Source: Epiperipatus broadwayi
Taxonomy: Eukaryota > Onychophora > Udeonychophora > Euonychophora > Peripatidae
Direction of reading: 5' to 3'
NCBI GenBank assembly: GCA_028023455.1
Contig: JAQFVV010012511.1
Span: forward strand, 1,366,001 to 1,430,000
DNA: 64,000 nucleotides
Every line of letters begins with the position of its first letter. Position 1 is the stretch's first letter. Under the pieces are notes generated by a model that was not told where the DNA came from, ran no database searches, and was given only the letters and a program-made list of their open reading frames with translations. Of the stretch, positions 22,523 to 31,839 are shown piece after piece. A program made the position numbers and the translations under genes.

Positions 22523-22847
22523 TTAGTGAATGCTTGCTCTGACATTTACGTAAACATACGCTTGACGGTGTTTTTGGTAGTATGCCATCTGTTGACATAA
22601 ATACAAGTGTTAGCAAGTTTTTAACTTGTTTTTGTTTTTCATAAATGTACCTTTGAGGTCTTTCTAGCAATGATATATATTGCAGAGGCTTCTACTATGT
22701 GGTGATGCTGAACTGATATTAGACCCATATAGCTATCTGGCTTGCTATGCTGAGTTTGAAAACATTACGTGTCTAAAAGATTCATTCTTGCAAGCTGAAT
22801 AGAAACTGTTTCATAAACGCTCAGAGTTTGTGTTTAGATCTAGTTTC

Positions 22848-22912
22848 TTATTTCTGTCTTTTACTGATGATAGCAAATAGCTTGAAATCATGATCTGAAA
22901 GTGGAATTAAAG
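22848..22912 (+). ncRNA. Hammerhead ribozyme motif (family E, unit 3)
   Basis: Core CTGATGA at 22864-22870. Same layout as the previous unit. The stem I upstream strand is CTTTTA, which still pairs with TGAAAG through a G·U wobble. Confidence 0.75.
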
Positions 22913-23242
22913 TTAGAGATAGTGAATGCTTGCTCTGATGTTTATGTAAACATACGCTTGATGGTGTTTTTGGTAGAACGCCATCTGTTGACATAAATAC
23001 AAGCGTTAGCAAGTTTTTAACTTGTTTTTTGTTTTTCATAAATGTACCTTTGAGGTCTTTCTAGCAATGATATATATTGCAGAGGCTTCTATTATGTGGT
23101 GATGCAGAACTGATATCAGATCCATATAGCTATCTGGCTTGCTACGCTGAGTTTGAAGACATTACGTATCTAAAAGATTCACACTTGCAAGCTGAATAGA
23201 AACTGTTTCATAAATGCTCAGAGTTTGTGTTTAGATCTAGTT

Positions 23243-23308
23243 TCTTATTCCTGTCTTTCACTGATGATAGCAAATAGCTTGAAATCATGATCTGAAAGTG
23301 GAATTAAA
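23243..23308 (+). ncRNA. Hammerhead ribozyme motif (family E, unit 4)
   Basis: Core CTGATGA at 23261-23267, with stem I CTTTCA/TGAAAG, stem III ATCATGAT and cleavage base C, as in the other units. The distal stem I helix TTCC/GGAA is intact here. Confidence 0.78.
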
Positions 23309-23618
23309 GTTAGAGATAGTGAATGCTTGCTCTGACGTTTATGTAAACATACGCTTGATGGTGTTTTTGGTAGAACGCCATTTGTTGACATATATATATA
23401 TGCACTCATGCACACACTGGAGTTATAATTAAATTATTTGATATCCAAGATTATTGCTTGGCTTTAAAATTTAATGGAAATGAAAATTTTCATTCTCATT
23501 AAAAATGCTTACAATTATATATATACATGAAAGCTGTCAAAACTTAAACAATACCAATAACAATCGATAATATTAATCAGTTGTCAAGGCAATCTCCTTA
23601 TTACAATAAAGATGGATA

Positions 23619-23619
<1 letters not shown>

Positions 23620-23689
<70 letters not shown>
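23620..23689. repeat. (TA)n microsatellite
   Basis: About 70 bp of pure TA repeat immediately beside the 3' end of PLE family C. A shorter TA tract (25809-25821) lies at the other end of that element, suggesting integration into a TA microsatellite. Confidence 0.95.
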
Positions 23690-23690
<1 letters not shown>

Positions 23691-23783
23691 CACCAAACCT
23701 GCCTAACACTATACTAGCAATAATAAAAATGAAAACCATAAAACAATACAATACTAGATTAAATTCAAAAATTTTACCAAAAT

Positions 23784-23838
23784 CCTTTTACAACCATGGT
23801 TTCATCTACTACAAATAGACCTTCTCAAGTGAAAATTA
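23784..23838 (-). ncRNA. Decayed hammerhead ribozyme (PLE family C, minus arm)
   Basis: On the minus strand a CTTGAGA core relic is followed by a stem II-like GTCTA...TAGAT. Then come GAAA, the self-complementary ACCATGGT and T as the cleavage base. Stem I words TTTTCAC and GTAAAAG pair imperfectly. Two core positions deviate, so activity is unlikely. Confidence 0.5.
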
Positions 23839-23991
23839 AACTATAAGAAATAACAAATATATACACACAATCTAACCTTCCCATAATTCATTTCAAACTC
23901 CACCTTTCCTTAATATCAAAAGAAGTCTTCATAAGGTTGATAGCCTCAGAATCAAGAAGATTTATCATCAAAGTCTCCTTTATTCTTTTTT

Positions 23992-24345
23992 TTAACTCAT
24001 TCTTTTCATAAAAATAACCGAAGCATTGTCAAATAATATTGTATGCCCTGTATTCAATTCATGAATATATAAAGCTGAGTTAAGATACCTATGTTTAACT
24101 CTACTTATATGAACCTTAATCCTTTCATTAAGACTAAACTTACTCTGGCCTACATAAAACTTACCACAACTACATGGAATCTTATAAACAATACCAGGAA
24201 TACACCTACTATCAATAGACTGTTTAGAACCATTAAATAATGAATTCAAATCAGAACCCTTCTTCCATGCAACCTTCCTTCCACCCAACAAATGACTATT
24301 TTTATAAACCAAATTATAAATTGAAGCCTTAAATGGTAATGACAT
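23992..24345 (-). pseudogene. PLE family C GIY-YIG endonuclease domain
   Basis: 117 codons on the minus strand. It includes the domain start GIVYKIPCSCGKFYVGQSK (the GIY and YIG equivalents being IVY and YVG, with the CSCG cysteine pair typical of PLEs). Then come LNERIKVHISRVKH and the second-half motif YIHELNTGHTI with FDNASVI. In PLEs this domain nicks the target to start integration. Upstream residues GGRKVAWKKGSDLNSLF resemble the PLE linker. The frame ends early at 23992 relative to the intact end encoded on the opposite arm, because of a frameshift. RT segments follow in other frames, so the copy is dead. Confidence 0.85.
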
Positions 24346-24420
24346 ATAATTATTATCCTTACCAACAACATTCTTATCATCACAATCATGACTATAAACA
24401 TTATTATTAAATCCAACTTT

Positions 24421-24876
24421 TTAAATAAAATCATGACTATAACCCAGTTCTACATATTCAGCTGCAAATTGACTTCTTTGAATATCAGCATTATTATTAA
24501 AATTATTAAGCCTTCTATTCCTACAACAAAAATTCAACAAAGACATTTTTTTATGTATAAAAGGCTGATAACTATCAGGCCTAATCATATTCCTCAAATT
24601 TTTAGGTTTTATAAAATGACTACAAAATAAAACATCATTAACCCTCTCAACATTTAAATCTAAAAACTTTAATTTTACAAAATCAAAACTATCCCCCTCA
24701 ATTGTAAACTTAATACTAGAATCAAAAACATTCAATCCACATAAAAACTCTTCTAATTTCTCTTTCTGAATAACAAACAAACAATCATCAACATACCTAA
24801 CAAATAATTTTATAGAACATGAAAACAGATTAATAACACTAAACTCCAAATAATCAATATAGACAGCACACATCAA
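24421..24876 (-). pseudogene. PLE family C reverse transcriptase, palm with YVDD
   Basis: 151 codons on the minus strand, carrying the RT catalytic strand KLFVRYVDDCLFVIQKEKLEEF. This is the RYVDD form characteristic of Penelope-like reverse transcriptases, with both Asp residues intact. KFLDLNVERVNDVL follows, equivalent to the FLDL motif after the palm. Next is NLRNMIRPDSYQPFIHKKMSL and RNRRLNNF, corresponding to the thumb and linker. The frame continues toward the GIY-YIG domain after a frameshift near 24400. It is separated from the N-terminal RT part by a disrupted stretch (24877-24990). Confidence 0.85.
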
Positions 24877-24990
24877 TGGAAAAATAACATAACCAATAAC
24901 CCAACCCTCTCTAATCTTATAAATATGTCATTAGATATAAAATACATTGAATCCTCTAACAGCAAAAGCAAATCATGAAAAACCTTAATC

Positions 24991-25509
24991 TTATCTGCAG
25001 AAAAACATTCCAATTTTTTTTAAAATTGACACAAAAACATCAACACTTTTTAATCTATTAACCAATTGGTACATATTTTCATTGTCTAAACTACCAAAAA
25101 CACAATCATTATCCAAAACAAAACCATTTATTTTTTTAAAAGCTCCAAAAGAAGAAGAAACACAAAATTGACCTAATTTTATATAATCCTTAAAATATCT
25201 TATAATAAATTTTGATATTTTATCAACAATTTCTCCTGTAAAATTAAAAATACATCTCAAAGGAAAATTATCTTTATGAGATTTCAAATTAAAGAAATCC
25301 TTTGGAGCCACATAATCACTAGGGTAACAATTTAAATAAGTATCTCTATCAAAAATCTTTTTATTTTCTATAACTTTCATAATCTTAATTAATTTACATT
25401 TTATTTTCTTACCAGGATCAGAATCTAAAATAGCATATTTTCCATTATTTAATTCTAAAGAAACTTTACTTTTAAAATCAATATTATTTAACAATACATT
25501 ATTTGACAA
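24991..25509 (-). pseudogene. PLE family C reverse transcriptase, N-terminal part
   Basis: 172 codons on the minus strand. Contains GKYAILDSDPGKKIK, DRDTYLNCYPSDYVAPKDFFNLKSHKD and FPLRCIFNFTGEIVDKISKFI. These match the PLE pattern in which a KxHK segment precedes a PLRPIxS-type RT1/RT2 motif, here with Cys replacing Pro. The usual DVxSLFTN catalytic strand is disrupted and replaced by a different frame around SLDNENMYQLVNRLK. The first about 10 residues are junction sequence, as the element is 5' truncated at about 25495 where the inverted half begins. Confidence 0.75.
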
Positions 25510-25699
25510 TGCTTCGGTTATTTTTTATGAAAAGAATGAGTTAAAAAGAAGAATAAAGGAGACTTTGATGATAAATCTTCTTGATTCTGAGGCTATCAAT
25601 CTTATGAAGACTTCTTTTGATATTAAGGGAAAGTGGAGTTTGAAATGAATTATGGGAAGGTTTGATTGTGTGTATATATTTGTTATTTCTTATAGTTTG

Positions 25700-25752
25700 A
25701 TTTTCACTTGAGAAGGTCTATTTGTAGTAGATGAAAACATGGTTGTGAAAGG
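25700..25752 (+). ncRNA. Decayed hammerhead ribozyme (PLE family C, plus arm)
   Basis: Same motif as in the minus arm. Here stem I TTTCAC/GTGAAA pairs perfectly over 6 bp. The core is TTGAGAA, with the two key bases changed, and stem III has lost perfect symmetry (ACATGGT). Position in the 3' tail matches the ribozyme location known from Penelope-like elements. Confidence 0.5.
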
Positions 25753-25823
25753 ATTTTGGTAAAATTTTTAAATTTAATCTAGTATTGCATTGTTTTATGG
25801 TTTTCATTATATATATATATGTA

Positions 25824-25885
25824 TTAGCTGAATATAGAGCATTATATTTCTATGCTTATGACATTTGGTTCAAATCTCACTAGAA
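25824..25885 (+). repeat. tRNA-like sequence (SINE relic)
   Basis: TAGCTGAATATAGAGCA resembles an A-box/D-arm, and TGGTTCAAATCTCA 42 bp later resembles a B-box. It directly follows the TA tract at the end of PLE C. Too diverged to be a tRNA gene. Confidence 0.4.
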
Positions 25886-26019
25886 ATATACTTTGTTGGC
25901 AAAAATTTCCAAACAAATTTAAACATTTTTTAGGCAGCTGACTCTTGGATAAATTGAAATAACTAAGCACATATAGATATAAAATGGATATCCATCTTAA
26001 TAAATAAGATTAATAATTA

Positions 26020-26105
26020 AAGGCTTTATTGCTTGGAAGTTCAAGCGCCAATGTGCCAGAATTGGAGTCAATTCGACGCCCTTATACTCCAGAACCTTAT
26101 ATTAT
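26020..26105 (-). repeat. tRNA-related SINE fragment, family S1
   Basis: Shares with 56230-56348, on the same strand, the order TCTGGAG, GTCGAAT-like B-box, TTCTGGC, GAACTTCC and AAGCAATAAAGCC tail. Both copies are diverged. This one lacks the 5' A-box end. Confidence 0.4.
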
Positions 26106-26855
26106 AACCATTGCCTTAAACAAGCAATTAGACGATATAACAAATTAAAAAATAAGTCCTCAATAATTAGCAAATGATTAGGTTTGTATGTAATTATTTT
26201 TTCTTTCACACTTCTACTCGGAAATGCCGAAGCATTCTTTATCCTGCGGTTAAGTATTCAAAACCGTTTCACCTTTTATTCAATAAAGAAAGATAGTATA
26301 ATATTTTATTCCAAAATTATTTATTTTCTGAATGTAACTTTTTTTTAATAGAATAGGAAACTAATAAATTATATTTCATTTAAAAAATAAATGCATTCCT
26401 TTAGAAACATATTTTACCTCCTGAAGTCACAATGCATCGTGGAGATTTATTTTCAATAATATCATAAGAATAAAACTATGTTAAATATTATAATAGTTGA
26501 ATTCATGCAGAATTAAAGAACTCTGGACAAAAGTCAGAGTGTGTGGAAAGAAAGGCGATGAGAGGAAACTGGCAGCGTTGAAATCTCTTCAGCCATACTC
26601 ATAATACTCCCACCGAGTCTAAAGAAAAGCAAAAGCGGTTAGTTGAATAGGAGATAAGAAAAAGAATTCTGTGAAATTCTTTATTCTCAAACAATTTATT
26701 ATTAAATAATTCTATAACAGAAGCACTTATTTAAAAGCTATTGAAAAAAGAAATTAGAAAACTCAAAAGCTCTTTCTATTAAATCAAATATGTGGCAATA
26801 ATGATAATTAAAATTTTATTAATAAAAATGACGTTAATTATCTTATTGTTTCAGA
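26106..26855. other. AT-rich spacer, nothing recognised
   Basis: No coding motif or repeat boundary was recognised. Confidence 0.45.
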
Positions 26856-27014
26856 TTTTATATAAAATATCACATGACCACCTCCTCTTATGCTTGTGTA
26901 TAATTGTTGAAAACAGGCAAAACTCACTATATATATTGCCACTCACAGCAAGCTAGAGTAACCAATGGATGCCAGAAGGCTTGTGCATAAAATCCCAATC
27001 TAGTGCCTACTCAT

Positions 27015-27079
27015 CCAATATCCCCAGACTAGTTTCTGGCTTATGGCCTTCGTCAGTGAGGAGCCTTTGATCTGAGAGC
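27015..27079 (-). ncRNA. Type I hammerhead ribozyme motif (family A, minus arm)
   Basis: TCGTCAG at 27050-27056 reads CTGACGA on the minus strand. Position 7 may be any base, so the core is intact. GAAA, stem III ACTAGT, cleavage base C, stem I TCCTCA/TGGGGA and stem II GGC/GCC are all present. Confidence 0.75.
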
Positions 27080-27830
27080 ACTGCTTCTAGATCTTAGGAT
27101 CTAGTGCAACCCTCCAGCAACCACCTTTTATCTCCATTTAACTACAAAACTATGAGTCTTAAACTGAAACACCTTAATGTTTTTAATCCAAGCCCACTAG
27201 CTTATATAGTCATATGGGTCTGAACCCAATTCAGTACCCATGCATATTGGTGTCTTTGGTTCTTTAATAACCATAGCCACCACTATCCCATTAAGCAAGA
27301 TTGGTTTTAAGCCAATAAACATCACATGACCACCTCCTCTTATGCTATAACTGTTGTTAAAACAGGCAAAACTCACTATATATATATATATTGCCACACA
27401 CAGCAATAAGCCAGAAACTAAGTCTGGGGATATTGGATGAGTAGATACTAGATGGGGATTTTATGCACAAGCCTTCTGGCATCCATTGATTACTCTAGCT
27501 TGCTGTGCATGGCAATATATATAGTGAGTTTTGCCTATTTTAACAACAGTTATACACAAGCGTAAGAGGAGTTGGTCTTGTGATGTTTATTGACTTAAAA
27601 CCAATCCTGCCTAATAGAATAGTGGTGGCTATGGTTATTAAAGAACCAAAGACACCAAAATGTATGGGTACTGAACTGGGTTCAGACCCATATGACTATA
27701 TAAGCCAGTGGTCTTGGATTGAAAACATTAAGGTGTTTTCAATTTAAGACTTGTAGTTTTGTAGTTAAATGGAGATAAAAGGTGGTTGCTGGAATGTTGC
27801 ATTAGATCTTAAGATCTAGATGCAGTGCTC

Positions 27831-27897
27831 TCAAATCCAAGGCTCCTCACTGATGAAGGCCATAAGCCAGAAACTAGTCTGGGGATATTGGATGAGT
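27831..27897 (+). ncRNA. Type I hammerhead ribozyme motif (family A, plus arm)
   Basis: Core CTGATGA at 27850-27856, GAAA at 27870-27873 and the predicted cleavage after C at 27879. Stem I TCCTCA/TGGGGA continues distally with ATCCAA/TTGGAT after an internal loop, the best-paired stem I among family A copies. Confidence 0.78.
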
Positions 27898-27991
27898 AGG
27901 CTCTAGATGGGGATTTTATGCACCAGCCTTCTGGCATCCATTGATTATTATAGCTTGCTGTGTGTGGCAATATTTTCCTGTTTTATATAAA

Positions 27992-29860
27992 TAATAAATA
28001 AAATATAAATATTAAAAGACAGATATTGAATTATGTATAAGCTGTTTAGTTCATACACACTTATATTAAACCATTTTGGCTTGTGGAGATAATCAGATAA
28101 TTTTTTATGTATATATAAGATAATAATCAGATATAAAGAGTTTTTAAAAATCAATTAAGAGACCACACAAAAGCTTAAATAAACACTATTTATTTTTTTA
28201 AGGCATAATTATCAGAAATTTCTAATTTCCTATTAAAGGAAATATATAAAATTGATGATTTATATTCATTAACAATTGTGCCACTCATAAAGAAATATAT
28301 ATCACCAATTCACAATTCAAAATGTAACGGCTTTATTCCTAGGCCCATTACGAGTCAAATTACTTGGAAATTATTAAAAAACCAAAATGGAATCACACGT
28401 TTTATCATTGTTGTTCCGGTCACAGTTTGCTAAAAAGGCTCATCAACAGGACAAATAGCATTCTTATCCAAGGCAATCATTGATAACTGTATGGAAACAA
28501 AGAAATACAGTCCAATGACAGTACAGCTTGAAGTAAAAATCAAGTTGATACTAGGAAAAAAAACTCCAGTATTTAAATCTATTCTATATATTCTTACAAA
28601 TTTACTAATAAACAGGAAAATGTATTTTACTTCAAGATAAAAATTACTTTAAAGGAAAAATATCACCTTCATTTAACTTGCACTGGTTTCCTAACAAAAA
28701 ATTCATATATTAATTAAAATTATGAAAGAATTTACAAACACCCATAAACTAAAGGCAACCTTTATATAAATCATGTGTGTAATATATTTACAGAGGTAAA
28801 ATATACACAAATACATTCTAGGGCATTCCAATGATATATTTAGATTTCCCATTCTGCCTGAACAATGTAGTTAGGTGAAAGCAACTATGATAAACTGTTG
28901 TATGCAACACTGTATGCAACAGAACACACCATATCCTTAAAAGCACACTTGTTACTTTATTCTAAAGTTACTCTCATAAACATATTTATCATTACAAAGA
29001 TAACATTATTTACCAATCATTATTTTCACAAAATATATTCAGTGTTTATTCATGTGTTGAAAGTTCTTGTGGAGAAAAAAAACTGTCAATATTTTATCCA
29101 GGAAATTACAATTGCATAGTACTTAGAATGGCTTAGGATTACATTAATTTAATATAGTAAAACTTTACATAATCCATGACAAATTAATTTCAAGACAACA
29201 AACAGACAAACCTCCATACATAAAACATGTGTATCAATTTTAGTACCAATGACAAAATGAATATCACAAATATTTTTTCCACAAGATAAATAATACTACT
29301 GACTTTCTCATTGACATTAATAATAAACAATTGTTGAAAAGATTTAAGTATTAGACTTTTGAGCTGAAATATTTTGATATTATGCTCAAAATAACTATGT
29401 GATCTTTGTATGCTTCCTTAGGTATAAGAGAAACCATACCAATATGGGAACTATATATGAATCACAGGGAAGAACAAAATCAAAAAAAATATATTTTGGG
29501 TGCAATGCAGTAGTCTACATAATGCTCATAATATATTAAAAATATATACTGGAAAAAGAATACAACAAACCATTGTTTTGTTAAAAGTCTTTTCTAAAGG
29601 CCTGCTTTGCAGAGATAAGAGTGCCACATTCATAATCTATACTCTCCAGTGCACAAGATGTCCTTTTTTACATAACAATAATACTAAAAGACCCCCTAAT
29701 ACATTTAAAAACAAATTACATACAGTAAAACAGAGACAAAACTTACTCCATCCAACATATTTGGAGTTACATAATTTTTTATACTTCAGTGTTCTAACCT
29801 ACAGTGACATCTACTTACCATATCCTCTATCTAAGTATTAATATACATTAACCATGGTAT
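27992..29860. other. AT-rich spacer with two short unrecognised ORFs
   Basis: Open plus frames at 28898-29119 (73 codons) and 29500-29841 (113 codons) have no recognisable motif and no clear initiation context. They are probably chance. No repeat boundaries were identified. Confidence 0.45.
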
Positions 29861-30140
29861 AACATTGGACTATTTCCATCATCTAATATGTGTGTTGAAT
29901 GTCTTTAGAAAAGTTTAATTTTATATAAATATTCCAAATACATTCAACTGTTAGTAATATCATAGCAAACAGGTTAGTATATGCACCAACTGTTAGTAAT
30001 ATCACAGCAAACAGGTTAGTATATGCACCAATGTTAATAATATTACAGTAAACAGGTTAGTATATGCACAATGTTTCGAGAGGTATTTTTCTCCCTTCTT
30101 CTTCAGTTGTTGCTGGCCTGACCAGTGACAGTACTAGTAT

Positions 30141-30218
30141 GGGATTCAAACCTGTGTCATTAGATTCTTGATTATTGAATATTTTTAAGATAACACTAAC
30201 CAACTGAGCCATCCTGCC
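30141..30218 (-). repeat. tRNA-like segment in PLE family B tail (minus arm)
   Basis: On the minus strand GGCAGGATGGCTCAGTTGG forms an acceptor/A-box-like start and CAGGTTTGAATCCC a B-box-like end. The spacing fits a tRNA with an enlarged centre. It is part of the repeated PLE tail, since the plus arm carries the counterpart. Confidence 0.6.
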
Positions 30219-30365
30219 AAAAACAACAGTATGTAGTAATTTCATATATTTATCTATGAGGTTCCTCCTAATTTCTCCACTTTTTCCTAAAAGCAAAGTT
30301 GATTAGTGGTTTCCATACATTATGTATAGTCATACTAGGTTGGCTTATGGGATTTTTTGCCATTG

Positions 30366-30930
30366 TCATGTGAGCAGCTTCTTTAAATTTTCTTCTTTGT
30401 ACCTTTTCTTCTTTATCCAATATTTTTTATTTTCCAAATTGAACGTATGTTCATTGATACATACATGGTCTGCTACATTATACAGATCTGTTTGCTCTCT
30501 TCTAATTATCAGTTTTTTTTTCTTGCAAGTGCTTTTCAATGGGATGGCTGGTCTCACCAATATATGTTCTTCCACATTCATATAGTATTTCATAGATGCA
30601 GTTTTTCTTTTCAGCATTTCAAGTTTAGGTTTTGTAGATGTTAGAATTCCTTGTAGTGTGGTATGGATCTGGAAAGCTATTCTGATATTATACTGATTGC
30701 AGATTTTTCTTAATTTGTCTATTATTTTTGGAATGTATGGGTACACTACAGAACCAATAATAGTCTTTTCTCTTGATGTTTCTTTTTGGTGTGTATTTAA
30801 CATTTTTTAATAACAGCTGATGGATAACCATTTTTCATAATAGTTTGTTCTATATAGATCTTTTCTTTTTCCAAATTGCCGGTTTCTGAACAAACTTCTT
30901 TTGCTTTGTTCCACACTGATAGGGAGAAAA
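30366..30930 (-). pseudogene. PLE family B RT-end and GIY-YIG region, minus arm
   Basis: The longest open piece is 30366-30803 (145 codons). It contains VVYPYIPKIIDKLRKICNQYNIRIAFQ, the PLE linker between RT thumb and nuclease, then the nuclease region, in which the GIY strand has been mutated and frame-shifted (KRKTASMKYYMNVEEHILV where the sister arm keeps CIYEIPCECGRTYIG). After that come QTDLYNVADHVCINEHTFNLEN and a basic tail. The domain has lost its first catalytic motif, so it is not functional. Upstream (30807-30930) further linker residues lie in another frame. Confidence 0.75.
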
Positions 30931-31074
30931 ACAATTATTGGTACTGTAGTGCACCCATACATTCCCAAAATAGACAAATTAAGGAAAATCTGCAATCAGT
31001 ATAACATTAGAATAGCTTTCCAGAGTCATACAACACTATGAGGAATTCTAACATCTACAAAGCTTAAACTTGAA

Positions 31075-31443
31075 ATGCTAAAAGGAAAAAACTGCATCTA
31101 TGAAATACCATGTGAATGTGGAAGAACATATATTGGTGAGACCATCCGTTCCATAAAAAAGTGCTTGCAAAAACATAAACTGATGATTAGAAGAGCAAAA
31201 ACAGATATATCTAAGGTAGCAGACCATGTATGTAGCAATGAACATATGTTCAATTGGGAAAATACAAAAATATTGGATAGAGAAGAAAAGGTACAAAGAA
31301 GAAAATTTAAAGAAGCTGATCACATGACAATGGAAAAATATCCCATAAGCCAACCTAGTGTGACTATACATAATGTATGGAAACCACTAATCAACTTTGC
31401 TCTTAGGAAAAAGTGGAGAAATCAGGAGGAACCTCATAGATAA
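31075..31443 (+). pseudogene. PLE family B GIY-YIG endonuclease domain, plus arm
   Basis: 122 codons. CIYEIPCECGRTYIGETIRSIKKCLQKHK gives the IYE (GIY-like) and YIG strands around a CxC cysteine pair. RRAKTDISKVADHVCSNEHMFNWENTKILDREEK gives the helical part, with the His-containing HVCxNxH zinc-like segment and the catalytic-side WENTKILDRE, as in Penelope nucleases. A trailing RKFKEADHM helix and KKWRNQEE end follow. The N-terminal Met is internal. The RT portion is lost by 5' truncation at the head-to-head junction. This is the most intact nuclease domain of the family here, but it is without its RT it cannot transpose on its own. Confidence 0.88.
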
Positions 31444-31482
31444 GTGTATAAAATTACTACATACTGTTGCCTTTGACATGAT

Positions 31483-31553
31483 GGCTCAGTTGGTTAGAGT
31501 GTTACCACAAAAAATTTAATAATCAAGAATCTAAGGATCCAGGTTCAAAGCCC
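31483..31553 (+). repeat. tRNA-like segment in PLE family B tail (plus arm)
   Basis: ATGGCTCAGTTGGTTAGAG (A-box-like) and CCAGGTTCAAAGCCC (B-box-like) are arranged as in the minus arm. It lies just upstream of the degenerate ribozyme-like motif and tandem repeats. Confidence 0.6.
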
Positions 31554-31839
31554 ATGCTTGTACTGTCACTGGTCACATCAGCAATACCTCAAAAAGAGGG
31601 GAGAAAAATACACCTCAAAACATTGTGCATATACTAACCTGTTTGCTGTGATATTTTTAACAGTTGATGCATATACTAACCTGTTTGCTGTGATATTACT
31701 AAGAGTTGGTGCATATACTCACCCATTTGCTATGACATTACTAACAGTTGAATGTATTTGGAATATTTAAATAAAATTAAACTTTTCTAAAGACATTCAA
31801 CACACATATTAAATGCTGGAAATAATCCAATATAAAAAT

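Larger units (their letters stand above)
21903..23390 (+). mobile_element. Hammerhead-bearing tandem/inverted array, family E
   Basis: One unit in minus orientation (21903-22270) faces three head-to-tail plus units (from about 22275, 22665 and 23055; the last is truncated). Ribozyme cores are at 22474, 22864 and 23261, so units are about 390-397 bp. Unit identity is high, so the array is young. Both ends abut short TA tracts (21890-21904 and 23389-23402). It has no protein-coding potential. This is the expected structure of a retrozyme or of PLE long repeats. Confidence 0.85.
23700..25812 (-). mobile_element. Penelope-like element family C, foldback copy
   Basis: A minus-strand PLE whose RT and GIY-YIG coding parts run from 25495 down to 23900 with a 3' tail to about 23727. 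From about 25496 to 25812 the last 310 bp of the same element recur in plus orientation. They encode the end of the GIY-YIG protein (FDNASVIFYEKNELKRRIKE, ending KGKWSLK and a stop) and carry the 3' tail. The two 5'-truncated halves are head to head and both outer ends are 3' ends. Confidence 0.85.
26867..27980 (+). mobile_element. Hammerhead-bearing foldback element, family A copy 2
   Basis: An 11-bp duplication ttttatataaa flanks it (26856-26866 and 27981-27991). A minus-oriented piece longer than one unit (26867 to about 27404) meets a plus-oriented piece (about 27405-27980) that starts inside the ribozyme stem II loop. The recurrence of the taagccag word (27407 and 27863) gives a unit of about 456 bp. 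Both halves contain a ribozyme core. Confidence 0.88.
29862..31838 (+). mobile_element. Penelope-like element family B, foldback copy 1
   Basis: Two 5'-truncated copies of one PLE lie head to head. The minus arm runs from about 30920 to 29862 and the plus arm from about 30926 to 31838. Each arm holds, in order, the end of the RT region, a GIY-YIG domain, a tRNA-like segment, a decayed ribozyme-like motif and three tandem repeats of about 41 bp (gcatatactaacctgtttgc core). Outer ends are the same 3' terminus (tccaat/attgga). Arms are similar enough to form a hairpin of nearly 1 kb. Confidence 0.88.

Noticed and set aside
22458-23039. Three similar minus-strand frames of 63-70 codons (and a plus one at 21813) that look like a repeated protein
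   Set aside because: They are shadows of the ribozyme tandem units read antisense. Similarity follows from the DNA repeat, and indels between units break the frames.
21903-23390. CRISPR-like or ordinary satellite array
   Set aside because: Units of about 390 bp with an inverted copy and conserved ribozyme are not CRISPR repeats, and the inverted first unit is unlike a simple satellite.
29500-29841. 113-codon ORF as a gene
   Set aside because: No motif, no recognisable initiation or splice context, and ordinary AT-rich composition.
30322-31371. Antisense frames of 65-97 codons across the PLE family B arms
   Set aside because: Opposite strand of recognised GIY-YIG sequence.
29862-31838. LTR retrotransposon, from the repeated ends
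   Set aside because: The repeats are inverted rather than direct, and the coding part is a PLE GIY-YIG domain, without gag, protease or integrase.
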